Source: Stratiolaelaps scimitus (lineage: Eukaryota > Arthropoda > Arachnida > Mesostigmata > Laelapidae). From it: a DNA stretch of 64,000 nt. The DNA lies in assembly GCA_019614645.1 (NCBI GenBank), contig JABWDB010000018.1, positions 372,001-436,000 on the forward strand, in the 5' to 3' direction. The notes under the pieces are model-generated. The model worked only from the letters and a program-made list of their open reading frames with translations. It made no database searches and was not told the DNA's origin. The position numbers and the translations under genes were made by a program. Of this stretch, positions 22,502 to 35,657 are shown in pieces (within the stretch, counting starts at the first letter, position 1; each line of letters starts with the position of its first letter).

Positions 22502-25500
22502 CCAAAAGTACCGACTGGGCATCTCTCCTCTACCGAGACGCTTGTAGGCATCTATGGGTACAGTTACGCTTCAATGGTCCAAGGTACATATGCGGACATC
22601 TATATGTGTGTGTGTGTGTATGTATGTTTTTGGCTCGTTTATATAGTTGTACCAGTAGGAAACTGATAGGCGAGTAGGGGGTGGTGGGGCTGATAACTAA
22701 AGGCGCAGTTTCTTTCTAGGACAATACATGTTTGCATATAGGTAGGTACGTTCTATCATTCATCCGTCCTTTATAGGTAGATAGATAGAGGGGTCCTGCC
22801 TCATCTGCTTCCTCTTCGTGTCCTCTTCTGTCTGTGTGTGTTAGCAAGCCGCTGGCCGGCTATCCAGCAAACTATGTATAGACAATTTAGCTTGAACAGC
22901 TAAGCGCAAGAGTATACGGAGTTTGCTTACTAGGCCTGGGGGCGTTGGTGCACCTCGAGCGGCTCAACGGTTTTGCATACAAAAACAACGGCACAGACAA
23001 CTTATGCTAGTGGAGATTACACCGGAACTTTTCATTGCATCGTTACAGTTCTTTTGTGTTAGACGGCCCTTCGGTCATTTTATGTGAAACGCGGACTTTA
23101 TATTTGTTTTATAATTCGTCGAACGTGAACACTATTAGCCGCGTTAAGAAGAACTGAATTACAGGGAGTATGTTTGTGCGCGTTGAACAAAACATCGCCC
23201 AAATGACACATTTTCTTGGTGTCAATGGGCGGCTCATTTGCACTGAAGCAGATACACACACCTTGTCGTTCGTAGGTCACGTACACGGCTTAATTTATTT
23301 CAGAATCAACCATATTCCCCTATACACTTATGACCCCTCAGAATTTTAGCAGATGGCTCATGCGATGTCTTCGATGGTGCGGATATCAATATGTATGTAT
23401 ATATATATATATATTTTTTTTTTTTACCCATTTTCCTTTACTTTTTGAAAAAACGAGCACTAGCCCGTATGCAACAGTACAAGTTTTATCACTTTGAATG
23501 AATTAATTCCGAACAGAATTCACTGGATTGCAACAATAACAAATTATATAGTACAATATAGCACCACCTCTCAAAGAGACGCGTCTACCTGCAGTGATAA
23601 TGTGATGATTTCTCTTAGAAGTATTTAGAATCGAATTTCCACTTACGCGCTAGTACGGAGCAAACACGTGATCAATTTTCTTGATATTCTTTAGTCTTCT
23701 CATCAGCTCCACTATACCCCCCACCCCACCCTCAACTTTGTCCCACTTCATAAGGTACGATGCCGTCCGATGGCGGGTAGCTCGCAGAGCCTTGAGAAGT
23801 GTATGATAACTTGTTCCCAATATTCAGACTCGGCGCAAAAGTCATGTTTTTGTCGACATAGAAATTCGGCGGGATTCATCCGAGACGCGGCATCGACTGT
23901 GAGCTTGTGAACGAATGCGACTCTGTGCAAGTCACGAGCACCTGACAGTGCCCGGGGGAGAGACGAAGTTGATCCGGCAGCGCATCAAGCCAATTCGAGA
24001 TCCGTTCGACAGCTATGCTGCCGGCATGAGGCAACCAATGAAGAAGCGACATTGAAATCACATTTCGTACATTTACCCATTACGGCACACGCCGTGCTAC
24101 TGCCACCGCACTTCGTTGCAGCAAACTTCATCGTGATCGGCGCCACCAAACGAACTACAAGTAGATGCGAAAATCGCGGCCGAGCTCCGCGGCGGAATGA
24201 GGCTAGAGTCAAGAAGCGACTTCAAATGTGTCCCTTCCCTCTCGTCATTGGGTCTTCATTGTGGAGTGCTCCCCCTATATCGATCCGCCCTGTTTCTGCT
24301 GTTGGCTATCGTGGTGATGGGCGCACTTCGGTACAACTAGTGACGATGATCAGCACGATTCGTCGATTTCGGCTAGAGGATGCTACCTATGTTTCCCTCT
24401 CCCTGGAGAACATCTCCCTGGCGAGTTGAGCATTTCTAGCGCTCACCTCGTCCGATATTTTCTACGACAAGCAGCTCTGGTGTGACGAGATACAGACAGG
24501 CGTGCATACATATGCAAGTGACTGTTGGTGATTGGTGGTGTCATGCTGGGCGTAGTTCCAGTATAGGCAGTCTACACAGAAATGAAGTCTGTACACGCGA
24601 CTCCATTCGAACTCCAGCCCTGTATGTTATCGAAGTAAGCACATTCAGTGCTGGGTTGTTTCGGGAACGTTGGGTCACGGCAAGTATTTATGAGGGCAAG
24701 TCTCTGCTGCTTATTGTAAGCCATACGATTGAGTAAGGCTTTGGTGATCGATGCACTTGACTAAGTGCGTACGTGGATTCGCATGATCTACCAATACATT
24801 ACTAAAAAAAAGGTGACCCGTGCGACTACGGTGGTCCGACTACCCTTCGAAGGTCATTAAAATGTTTCTAAAAAAAAGCCAACTCGAAAAACGCCGTAAG
24901 CACGTTGTGTCTTCATTCGAACGTCTATGTAACGGGGTGCTCTATAGGATATTCGGTGGTGTTGTAGAACATGATGCTTCGGAGATCGCCAGGCAACGAG
25001 ATAAAAAAAATAGAGATGCATCGGAAAAGTTGACGCCAATGACATTAAATCGGTCCATATTTGTTGACTTCATTATATTTATGAAGTATCGAATGCTCTA
25101 AGAAACACATTCGTGACAACTTAAGGCTCTGCCGCTACTCTACTTTGCTCCGGGTAAAACCAAGGACTTTGAATAAAAATATACAGGTCGCACATGACCC
25201 GAGACTATTCAGATTTTGGATAGGACGACTTTGGATTCTCACCGTATGGCATGCCCGGCCAAAACAAACCCTAATCTGAACAGATCAATACGACGCGAAG
25301 CGGAAATTGACCTCGAGCATCTTGGTAATCATCACCGTTCCCAACTACCTTGCGGGAAGCAGGTTCCTGCGTGGTGTTCCGCGAAGACATTTAGTGGGGG
25401 ATTGGCCATCCTGCTAGAAAATGGTGTTCTGCGCTCTCATCGTTGATACGCTCGAACGAAATCGGCCCCCTGTTCCTGTTCAAGGTTCATGCCGGGACTC

Positions 25501-28445
25501 TTCTCCAATCGGCTTTGAGAAATTCAAGACGAGCTTTAACGGATATTAAAAGCCAAATCGCCAAAATGATATCACTCTCCCTCAACTGGACGCTGGTGAT
25601 TGCCGTCAATATGAAACGATCTCCCAAAAAAAGATATTTGTAAGCTTGACTCAGCGAGTACGTTCGAGACGGCCAGTGAAATAATGATGTATACTTTGTA
25701 AACCTGTAAAGCTAGCCAACAACAGCAACATTTGTTCACACTATTTGATAAAAGGGAAGTATGACACCGGACGAATAATATTGTGTCAAGTCTCTGTTGT
25801 TAAAATATACATATATATATATATATATAATCTCATGGTCAAACATTTTAGAACTACGTAGCAAGACATGGTAGCACTAAATCCTTATAAGCGATTTTAA
25901 AATGGCACCCCCGTCTTGAGTCCCTTCACATTGTCCAACACAACGTTGCGCCACTCTTCGATTGCGAAGTTCGTAATGCTTTCTCCCGCCGGGCAGCGTG
26001 TGCCGGAGCAACAGTTGACAATGAACCGTGTGTAACTCGAAAGACATTAGGAGAAGATGCTCTCGAAAATGATGCGCAGTGATTTAGTCATCTGCAAATG
26101 CACATTCAGGACAGAGAAATGCTTAGACACGCGGGAGGTTTGGGTGCGGAGGGCATGAGGAGCACGCGAGGAAGGCCGCTTAGATCGGCGCACATGTCGC
26201 ACAACACGTCGCAGCATCGGCAAAGCGGTGTCACAATATCCCGCTCTGATGGGTGATGTATGGCGCAGCTATTTATCAGGACGAGCTGAAGCATCCTTGT
26301 GTTGAGGAGTGCTGAGTGGCTATCCTGTTGCTATCATGGTCGTGCGTGTCTAGCCATGGCTGCCTCGTCGACGAAAGCACAAACGGTAACTTAGCGCAAC
26401 CTCGATGGACCCTAGACCCTTGCTAGGTTATCTGGATGTGTTGTTTGCTGCACCATCTAGAACTGTTCTCTTTCTCTCTCTCCCACTCTGTAAATGTGCC
26501 TGCCTGTGTCTGTCGTGCGATTTTCGAAGATTCATTGCTGGTCCAGGCTGCGGGAATCTATTCCCGCTCTCCAGTACACGTCTTAAAAGTCCTCGGAACC
26601 GAACATTATGGAAGAAACGCTGGTAGTCGTCAGCCAACTGTGAACTCTAGATCGACCGATGGTCACAGTATTGAAATAGGAATTACGATAAGCTGAATCT
26701 CTATTTGGATCTAAACATCAGGCAGTTTTGGCCGTGTTGCTTAAGCAGCCGAACGTGAGGATCTGACCTTCTATCAGATCCACGGTGAGAACTGGGCTCT
26801 TAGGAGCGTTACATTGGCCCTCTAGGATAATGGAAGTTAAGTGGCTGTGATAGGCACACTTACAGATCGGAACGGTGAAGCATCCAAGAGTGCCCGAGAC
26901 GCGGCGTTCGGTCAATGGGAAAGCTAAGGCTGATGATTGTGTTGAAGTAAACGACGACAGACACGCCTCAAAGTGTGGCTCGGATCTCCATGTTGTTGGC
27001 TATGGGAGGAAGCATACAAACAGCTTATGGCAAAGACATTAACCGAAATCAGCAGAGGTACCATAGCGGGAACAATGGGATGGATCAGGGCAGGGGTGCA
27101 GTGTGCCCTAAAGGTCAACTAGAAATTGGTCAGGCAGCCGACACAATAATTTGCGGAAATTTCAGCTGAATTCAGACGTTGGCCAACTAGCGAGTCGAAA
27201 CCATGATGATGATATTTTCGTGTTTTATTATATTGGCTACTTATATCTAGGTTTTTCAAAGGCATCGGCAACATCAACAATAACAACGTATTACACTATA
27301 GTCTTACGCCCACGATTCTCATCCTTCAAGAGGGGATTGCAGTGATATGAGATGATACCGGTGTTTGGCGAATATTCCAGTAAACCCCGTGACGATTCGT
27401 TTGCTGCAACAGTGTGAGCACCGAATCCACTAGACGCGATCCTGACGGCAGGCGTCGCTGTGTGTGCTCGTACCCAACCGCCGCGTAACTGTTTCCGTCC
27501 GCTGGCTGGATTCCGATAGTCATCCCCACCGCTCACTAGCCAGCGATGGACGCAACCAGCAGAATATAGCTGAAGCCAGCGCGATGGTATAGTTCGGAGT
27601 GGCACCGAGAGAGGCAGCCGACGATTCACTGTCGAAGACTATTGCTCGGGATACGCCAAGCAGGCAGGCAGGCAGCCAGCCAGCCAGCGAGCACGCCCGC
27701 TAGCTACAGGAGGTAGGGGGCGAAGGCTATCCGAGGGGTAACGAGTGAAGATGAGACGACGCGAGGCATTGAGTGCGCGGCCGAAGGCCGAGGCAATGTC
27801 GAGAGCGAGGAGAGTGTGAAGGCAGCCGCGTAAGGACTATGTATAGAGTAGGCTGGAGGGATATAGCGAGGAAGGGAGTGGTCCCCGCCAAGAAGACTGC
27901 GATGGCTATGGATAGACTGTGTGTGCCACGGGGTGTGAGGACCACTCTTTCTCTCTCTCGCTCTATCTCGTCTCTCCATCTCTCTTCGTCTTTTCTTCCG
28001 CTCTGCCGCGTTCTCCTTTAATTTGGCTTAAGATCTAATATAGCAGTACGAACTCATCCAGCAGCCAGTCGGCCAATACCAGTAGCGGAAGCAAGCGAAC
28101 CATCCAACTGGCAGCCGTTGCCACCGTTCGCAGTTGCTGCTGCTGCTGCTGCTACTGCCCCTCGTGTTGGAGGTCCCTGTTGGCATTCCCCCTACACTCA
28201 CGCGCTTCGTGCGAGCTGCTGTTTCTGTTCTACTCTCAGACGATGGACGTCTCGGTCTACAGTGTTTCTGCCTCAGCCCAGCTCACTCATTGGCTCTCTT
28301 TGTTTCTCTCGAAGCGCGCGTTCACCGTCTCGGTCTATACGGGAATCCACATTCTCATTTCCCACTCCATATATATATATATACACACGCGAGCACACAT
28401 AGAGACAGCCATATCCTAGCCATCTACTCTCTCCGTTTTTCTTAC
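22502..28445. other. Largely non-coding; minor microsatellites
   Basis: Contains (TA)n at 25808-25829, a TA-plus-T tract at about 23395-23426, a CAGG/CAGC array at 27659-27690 and a CT-rich tract at about 27950-27980. Short frames with natural composition exist (23748-23930 minus; 26106-26294 minus with a C-rich run LCRCCDVLCDMC), but none has convincing splice or start signals or homology. The 27700-28440 part is CpG- and CT-rich and may be a 5' untranslated region. No gene is supported. Confidence 0.35.
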
Positions 28446-28526
28446 CGAGACGCCACTGGCGCGAACAGCACGATCCCATAGGAGTAGACGTCGGTTGTCC
28501 GATCCTTCGCCAACAAGAAGTCGAAT
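28446..28526 (-). CDS. Candidate internal exon, kinase subdomain IX-like motif
   Basis: On the minus strand an 81-bp segment is bounded by a pyrimidine-rich acceptor (aatcttctccacag) and a strong donor (CG followed by GTAAGA). The in-phase peptide is 26 residues and contains KDRTTDVYSYGIVLF. In protein kinases subdomain IX reads D-V-(Y/W)-S-(Y/F)-G-(I/V)-x-L-(W/F)-E, so the resemblance is good. However, the expected Glu after LF is Ala, and no APE motif precedes it. Codon third positions are mostly G or C. No neighbouring exons with HRD or DFG motifs were found, so it may be a remnant or a chance match. It would belong to a minus-strand gene. Confidence 0.33.
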
Positions 28527-28756
28527 CTGTGGAGAAGATTGTAACGCGTGAGGCGTCTGACCCCGTAGGTGGTCGGCGATACGAGATGCGAGCACACATT
28601 AGGGTGTTGTTGCGAAACAAGAGACACCCTGTACGCCGGGTGGTGGCGCTGTGGTATCCTGCACAATCTAGACGAGATAAACGCTGACCTGTTCGCTAGA
28701 AGACACGGAAAGCACAAGCAGTTCCAGCATAATTACGATCAGCTCAATCTTTCACA

Positions 28757-28885
28757 ATGGCCTCGGACAACATCTCGGATTCTCAATGGCTGAAAGACGT
28801 GCAACTGGGCACAGACGAACTGCGCCTAGAGCAGCACCCTGAACGATCTGTAGATCCTGCCATAGCAATAGATATGTATGTGTAA
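28757..28885 (+). CDS. Candidate start exon or 42-residue small ORF
   Basis: An ATG in good context (cacaATGG) opens a 42-codon acidic frame starting MASDNISDSQWLKDVQLGTD and ending in TAA. Just before its end a donor-like GTATGT begins at 28876, so it may instead be a first coding exon 28757-28875 (39 codons plus 2 nt). Amino-acid composition and G/C-ending codons look coding. No domain is recognised. It lies 230 bp from the opposite-strand candidate exon 28446-28526. Confidence 0.3.
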   Translation: MASDNISDSQWLKDVQLGTDELRLEQHPERSVDPAIAIDMYV

Positions 28886-29820
28886 TAGGGACAGTGGTAA
28901 AAAAAAACTCAGCCAGACAGGAACCTCACGAGGGTTAAGCGCGATGAGATGTAGGCGGATGTTGACGGCTAGATACTGCCGAGACGGATGGCCAGGCACG
29001 CTGAGTGTATTTGGGGTGGGGGGAGTATCTTCTTATGGATGGATAATGATATATAATACCAGGAGTGCGTAGACAGACGAGCTAAGTCATACATTGAGCT
29101 ATACCCCGATTCCCTTATCCCGAGAGCTTGGTGTACATATTAACGTCCCGGATCTAGTCAGTACCTCATCCGAGAACCTATCCGGTCGTTGTGTCTGACC
29201 CACCAAATGTGCGACCATATTAGGAAGCGTCAATGAGTGTGGACAGTAGACGGGATATCGCTATCCTAAATCCTTGGCTGATTTGAGTCAGTGTTGTAGG
29301 CGAGTCGAAGATTCAAGGTCTCGCAGCTGTTGCTTTCGTAGGCACAAATAAGGCAAGGAGCACATATACGAGTTCCCGTGTTCTCGTTCGCTGAACGTGG
29401 ACACATATACACTGCGGCATTGGTGATAGTCACGGGTAATTTATATTTAGCTTTGTAGATGCTGGCCGTACTTATTTAGGCCGCCACAAGGAGAACGCGG
29501 GGACTGCAAACTTTGGTAACTCCTTAATGAAATAAACGAGCAATGATTTCAGGTGGCCTCGATGGATCTCTTGCATTCTCGTCGATTGGCCGCCCCATAC
29601 ACGGATGATTGTGATGACGCAATTATTCTTCATCGAGGGCAACTCATTTGATTGCTTCATCTCCGAACCTGTCCGGAAGTGAACTGCCCTTTCCATTAGT
29701 TATAGCCACAGCGCAGTTAGATCCTTCAGAGGTCTTAGACAGAATGACCTATGTCTGTGTAGACCCCTGATGTTATAGAGTAACGTCAGAAAGCAACGAA
29801 ATATGCTGGACTAGTATTTT
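28886..29820. other. No gene seen
   Basis: Only a 74-codon unsupported minus-strand ORF (29472-29696) is present. Confidence 0.45.
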
Positions 29821-29942
29821 GCTTTAGGCATTGCTTCATAAAACGGACCGCTTTTAAATGCAAATGTGCAGAGGTGTGAATCGAACCCGTGCACCTACAT
29901 TTCTCCGTAGATGAATGCACCACTCTACCAGACTCACCCCAA
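29821..29942 (-). mobile_element. tRNA-derived SINE copy (head and body)
   Basis: On the minus strand a tRNA-like head has a perfect A box TGGTAGAGTGG (29920-29930) and the B box GGGTTCGATTC (inside 29872-29887). The body continues with GCACATTTGCATTT and TTATGAAGCAATGCC, which matches the plus copy at 5528-5710. Head, spacing and body are collinear with that copy. The conserved 3' tail was not found downstream, so the copy is 3'-truncated or diverged. An incomplete cloverleaf argues against a functional tRNA gene. Confidence 0.75.
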
Positions 29943-30149
29943 AAAAACCACTACACCACCTTCGAACAATGGCTTTTTGGTTCTATTTTCGTAAGGTGCA
30001 TCCAGAATTTCCGGAATGCCTTCTTTGCGGCACGTAGAGCCCGGATGCTACAGAGGTAGGCGAATTTGCGCGAGGCCTAGAAAGGCGGGACTGCCAGGTC
30101 TTTTATTTAATTGTTTTTTGGACCGTGGAGGTATTGTTAATATACATAG

Positions 30150-30262
30150 GCCATGGTTCGGAACTACTTTCGTATTACTTTAAAGCATATGTGTCCTGCG
30201 GGATTCGAACTGGGTAATGTAAGGCTCACCTAAGGTCCTTGGTGCTACCTCCACGCATCCCA
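30150..30262 (-). mobile_element. Diverged SINE copy
   Basis: A B-box-like AGTTCGAATCC (reverse complement of 30201-30211) follows a weak A-box region. The downstream body (ACACATATGCTTTA, then AATACGAAAGTAGTT) is recognisably related to the SINE body but more diverged. It sits about 210 bp from the better-preserved minus copy. Confidence 0.45.
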
Positions 30263-32100
30263 AAAACCAAATGAATCTCAGCCAATAATTAAAATCAGCG
30301 TCCACATCATACTGCTCAATATCTAGTCCACGGTGAGGACCCACCGGGTTCTTCTTCTTCAGTATAAAAGAGATTAAAGAGGCATTCACATCCAACATCT
30401 CACCTGTTCATCTAGATTACTCTACATGGAGTTCGGGTTGGCGTCTGCGCTGATATGACGCCTGAAAAAAGGTGCTTGAATTTAAAGGTCCCAGTAGACC
30501 GGTAATGATGTGAAAATTATCTCGTCTATAGTAGCCAATCATACCAACCTTAAGCCATATATGTGCTTGAAGCTGTCTAAGCAGGTGCGCGTGTGGTAGC
30601 CATCGTAGCAGGCAAAGGGTTGGAATACGTTATGGATAAATTGCAGACGGCCTTCTACCGTTTCCGTCCCTTTCTTCTTACACCCTCGGATTCACATATA
30701 CCCCTCGAATCAGTGGTTCTCGTGGAAATCTAAAGTTGCCTCACCGCGTCCAGTATGTTTTTAGAGAGACCTATCCTAACGTTCTGAACTAAGACACCAC
30801 TCCTCGGTTCTAGTCAAGGTCACTCTTTCACCTCCGTATAACGGGCTCGGCGTGAGGAGCCCTCCCAATCTATCTCACTTCACGCGTCAAGCGACCACGC
30901 TCGTCGCTGGCTCTCCTCTCTACCAAGATGGGCACACTTCTCGACGTTGTTCAGTTTCAAGCCTGTGTTTCATGGCGATTGGAAGGCGTCTATGTAAGCC
31001 ACTTCGCTGTATCAGCTGCATAAATGAAGTAGTTAAGTTGACTCATCTCGACTATACGGTCTCGTTTGTAACCAGAGTGCCGCATGGCGCCAGAGGCACT
31101 GTGTGACGAAGAAGGCTCTAATTGGGTGAGAGTCTCTACTTGTCACTCGATGACGACAAGCGGCGGTGTTGCCCTTATATCGTATGCATACAAGAAGGGT
31201 ATACTCTGGGTCGTCCCTGTTGCGTTAGTGGTGCACTACGCTTAAGGAACTCGTTCATAAGGCTCGTTAGACGCGAAGTGCCGCCTTGCAACCGGAGGCC
31301 CTTAAAAGGACTAAGTATGTTGGCCTTGGAGTTGAATTTACCATTATGAGATCGGCATTCGAGACCTCAGGTCCTTTGGCGGACGCCACCGATGGCTTCC
31401 TTCTAGCGTGGGGACGCGAACAACGATACTGGGAGTGATTAGTGACCCCGGTCACAAGGATAACAACTGCGCATTTACCGGTCAATCCTAAGATCAGGCG
31501 TACGGCCAAATTGTTGGACCACATAACATTTGTCAAATTAGACGGACAATTAATCACAGTTGAAATCACTATCATAGGATTCCGAGTACATTTATGGGAT
31601 ATGGAATTGTTATCGCATTTCTTCATAATCCGTTTTTCGGTAACCATTTAACAGGCCTTATTTAGTGGGGCACCAATTATGGTCTCAAGATATATTGGAG
31701 TCCAATCTTCACTTTGGTCAGACGCATTACCCACTTTTTGAAATAGATCCAGCACTTAAATCACACAAAATATCAACGTGAATTCTAGTGATGAAGCGGT
31801 CTTATGGAAAAAATGAGAGAAGTGAACTATTGTATTCCAGCAAGTCAACGCCACCAGCTGACGCGAGATGCGCTTCCGCAATGAAATTGATGTCAAGTGT
31901 TTACGCTATCTGTCCTCGTTGGCCAGTCTATTTATAGCTTTTCGAAAGTTTCAAATTGCCGAGATTTGCTTGGGGCAGCCTAATCAAACTATAAATAACT
32001 CTTCACAAGTTCGAGACTGATAGTTTATAACATCAGCTATTGCTTTTTTTGAACTATCCTTGCCAGACGACTACCGATGTGAAGCTCTCTAGATTTTTCT
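30263..32100. other. No gene seen
   Basis: A 126-codon minus-strand ORF (31267-31647) has no recognised domain or splice context. A stretch near 31275-31310 faintly resembles a SINE head, but it cannot be supported. Confidence 0.4.
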
Positions 32101-32165
32101 AGTGATGGTCCAGTGGTGAACGCCTTTGACTGCCGGACAGTTTGGATTGAAATCCTTGCGTCATC
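32101..32165 (+). repeat. tRNA-like SINE head
   Basis: A perfect A-box consensus TGGTCCAGTGG lies at 32106-32116. A degenerate B box GGATTGAAATCC follows at 32144-32155, with the right spacing for a tRNA-like pol III promoter. No cloverleaf closes, and the body does not clearly match the SINE family at 5528-5710. Confidence 0.45.
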
Positions 32166-33135
32166 CTTGGAGTTCTCTGTCGTCCTCTCATCTGAGAATT
32201 CTTGCAAGGCATGGTATCGCTGAAATAAAGCAAAGGTAGCCCCGACGGATCGTTAACGTAATGGTAAGGCTAATGTTAAGTGCTCAGGCCGGTCACATGG
32301 GGAACAGCTGAGAGTCAACCCAAAAAAAGACGCATCTTCCTTGAACTGCCTCAGGACTGTAGTCCATAAAGACTGAGTTCCCCACTGCAGTATTTCAACC
32401 CGCGACTTCCGGCATCAGAGACCGATGGCATTAAAAATATTACTATTTGAACGCGAAAGTTTGCAATTTTCAACTTTGAAAGTATCGACCAAGAAATTCG
32501 TTCTACGAAGTCCAAGCCTACTAGACGTATGATCAATCAATCGATTAATGTTCGATCGAACCTAATCGATGTAACAGTTGCAGTTCCAACAATAAACCAC
32601 ACGTTGTATTGTAATGCTGTTTCTATTTTAGGTTAAGGTTAACTAAAGGTTTGCAGTATTATATTTCCACCTAGCCCATTGCGACCCTTTGGCGCCGTGT
32701 CGCCACTATCCATTATATCCATCACTGTATCCTGCTGTTAGGTTGACTTACAAGTCCTCTCCTCTCGGCCATTTCCGCACTTTGTCACGAACAGCCTCCT
32801 TTCTTATCTGGAGGGTACGCTACGAATTTGGCATCGTCCTCGCTCTTGCTGCTGTTCGAAATCTCGTCGCCTACACCAGCTGTCGCCGCTTCTGCTGCTG
32901 CTGCTGCTGGTGTTGTTATTATTATTATTATTGTCTTTCACCGTCCTTGGCAAACTACTATCTTCGTGAGCCTGTCTGCCTTGAAATCGTCGATTTCCTT
33001 ATGACGATGATGTCGTTAGCGCCTTTGTTTACAAATTGCATACCGACGACAATCCACAACATACATGATTTGCATTGCACAGGTGAACCCCTGGGGGACG
33101 CCGGGTCGACCCCAGCGACTTCTGGAACCCATGAG
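32166..33135. other. No supported gene
   Basis: The 153-codon plus ORF 32689-33150 contains poly-Cys and poly-Tyr from TGC and TAT triplet repeats (32890-32935), so it is judged spurious. Confidence 0.4.
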
Positions 33136-33143
33136 TATATAAG
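33136..33143 (+). promoter_or_regulatory. Possible TATA box (TATATAAG)
   Basis: A consensus TATATAAG lies about 18 bp upstream of a (CT)n initiator-like tract at 33154-33175. No coding exon can be confirmed downstream, so this is only a candidate promoter. Confidence 0.25.
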
Positions 33144-35550
33144 CCGCTAGACAATGCTCTCTCTCTCTCTCTCTCCCCTCCGCTGTCCCCAGAGTTCTGT
33201 GGCACCCAACCCCCGGCAACCCCCGCAGGTTCGACCCGCTCATCAGCGCAATAGCGTACAGCATTCTCTTCGCTCTCTTTTCAATGTTCGATTCAGTGGG
33301 ACCGGGCCTATCGACATGCCCACACATCGGCAGCACGCGAACGCGGCCAGCTAGAAGAGCGGCGAGCGGTGGGTCAGGCTGCTGCAAGAGTCCGGCAAAG
33401 CAACTCGGGTGTGCTCCATTGAACTCAATTGATTTTAAAGTGAAGTGGCATTGACGGGTCGCAATCGGACGCCGCGCACTGGAGAAGCGGGCCCAGTATT
33501 CAGTGTTCAACGCTGGCCGATAGAGCATCTGCTTATGGAAGACGATAAAGGAGCTCTCGACTCCCAGGTGATTTGCTGACGAATAAAGCTAGTTCGATAG
33601 GACGGGCAACAGTTCGAGGTGAGAGAAGACTTCGAAACACTCGAAAGCACCGTTGTGGCATCAGTCAACATTGGCGGTAAATTCGCTTGGCTAGGATTGT
33701 CAATTGAACGATTCAGGGGACGCTACGCTGGCAGCAGAGTGGTGTACCACGTGTAAAGGTATTTTTTTTAATCGTCATGGTCACCCCCGAAGGAACTGTT
33801 TTGGCATAGGCAACTGGTTCCTATACCATCAGTTCTTAACTTGAGCAGGGCAGTGCCGACACACGTCTACGCACATATGAATTGATCATCGGTAATTGAT
33901 CGCTGACAATCCCCTATGTTTTATAGTGTACTACGCACTAATTACTTTATTAAGCTTACAATCATGAAATATGGATATGCGTTTAATTTTTAAAAACGAA
34001 AAAATATCGCCATCCAATGGCATGCACAATATGATGCTGCGCACCGTAATGAATTCTGTGTCTCACACAGAATGAAATTACCCGCGAGAACGCCAGGACA
34101 GATGAAGTACGCTCCGGATATATATCTATATATATATACATATATATTCATATACACGGTATAACGTATGCATGTACGAGGAGAACATATTTATATTGTG
34201 TTTTTATGTTAATACACATTCGACTTAATAAACAGGAGGGAGGGAGCGAGTGCGAGAGGAAGCGTCGCACGTAATGAAATCACATAGATGAGCGAGCCAC
34301 CGAGCGGTTATCTATGCGAGGCTAAATATGAATTGAATCGAATACGACCTTCGGAGCTAAGACGGAGTATGTTCCTTCATCGGGGTCGATGAAGATCAGA
34401 TACCGGCCCAAGCTAGAATTCATCCCACACCATCCCGAGTGGTGGCACTGCCAATGTGTCGCAGGTCCCTCGTTGTCGCCATCGTCATCATTGACGCATT
34501 TATTGCATTTGTCATTTTTTGCTCTGTGCTGTACTTCGTTCTCTTTCACTTCGTCAGCCTGTCTGTGTGTGTGTGTGTCACGAACGCGCCGACCCGAACC
34601 TCGATCCGAAGTCGCGCTAACATCGCACCCAGAACCACTCGGACCGTTCGCAATGTTAAATATTGAAGCGCAGTGAAGCGGTAAAACAAGCGAGTCGTTG
34701 TTCGACCCCGAGTTGTTCTTAATTCCAATAGCGTTTCGATTCTTAATGAGCGTTATTCGAGGTAATGACGAACTCATCGTCATTACGACGACTGCAAACC
34801 TCCGCCTCCGCCGCCGCCGCCGGCGCTGCAGTTTCCCCGCCATTCCGGGTCTTGCTCTGGCTCTCGCTCTCCTCGGCTGCTTGGCGTTAACACGAGATCA
34901 TTAAGAGAGTGCCCAAGAAGTGCTCCCCTGGTAACGCTTCTCCACAGCTTCCTTCCCGTTCTACGGGGTTTCGTCCGCTTCGGATCGCCCCATGAGCGTC
35001 CCCAGCTTGCCCGTTTTGACCCGCGTGGCCTTTGTCCTTCATCCTGCGAGCCCTCCGTCTCCCCGGAGTCGGTCGCTCACTGCTGCTGTTGTTGCCGCGA
35101 GTCGCTGCCACTGTCGCCGACTAACGAAAAATAGTGAAGCGAACAGAGGATAACGGCAGAGGATAACTCAAATAGCGTTTCCAGCAGGGTATGCCGGGAG
35201 GCGGCGGTGAGAGAGAGAGTTCGAGACGGGGCCTGTCTCAAGGTCAACGATGTATTCAGAGAGAAAGAGTCGGAGGTGGCAATGCTGGTGGAGAGGGGTA
35301 ATCAAAATTTATAGGAAGAAATAAAGGCCCTCGGTGAGAACACTGGCTGGTGACGGCTGTCAGGAAAGAAACCCAGAACGTCCCTCGTTGAGCTTATGTT
35401 CTTTTTATTGTTTTTTAACCAGTATCTTCAGTCAGCTAGGCGACAGTCGTGTTACAACATGTGTTGTAAGTGCTAAGAACGTACTTAGAAGGGGGGGGGA
35501 TAAGGTGTATAATCAGACTAGTACAGTATCTATTGAGCAGGTTATAACGT

Positions 35551-35626
35551 TGTAAATTAAGTCGGGAGGATGCCACCGGTAAATTAATCTGTAAAAGGTA
35601 AATTACATTAACAGGTAAATTAACCT
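35551..35626 (+). repeat. Four irregular copies of a GTAAATTA motif
   Basis: The motif (G)GTAAATTA occurs at about 35552, 35579, 35597 and 35614, spaced 16-27 bp. The last copy sits in ACAGGT-AAATTA-ACCTGT, a short palindrome at 35611-35628. It may be a decayed minisatellite or a cluster of binding sites; function is unknown. Confidence 0.5.
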
Positions 35627-35657
35627 GTCCTATGGTTTGTCTGTACCTCTGCAAAAC

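Noticed and set aside
29869..29942. Functional tRNA gene on minus strand
   Set aside because: A and B boxes are good, but acceptor and anticodon stems do not close, and the flanking body matches the SINE family.
32101..32165. Functional tRNA gene on plus strand
   Set aside because: The B box is degenerate and no complete cloverleaf forms.
33016..33528. 170-residue minus-strand ORF
   Set aside because: No recognised motif. It spans a (CT)n tract and a candidate plus-strand TATA box.
34322..34843. Possible thioester-protein N-terminal exon (peptide GTYSVLAPKVV on minus)
   Set aside because: A short resemblance to the start of macroglobulin domains only. No signal peptide precedes it, a stop follows within ten residues, and another frame on the opposite strand is equally open.
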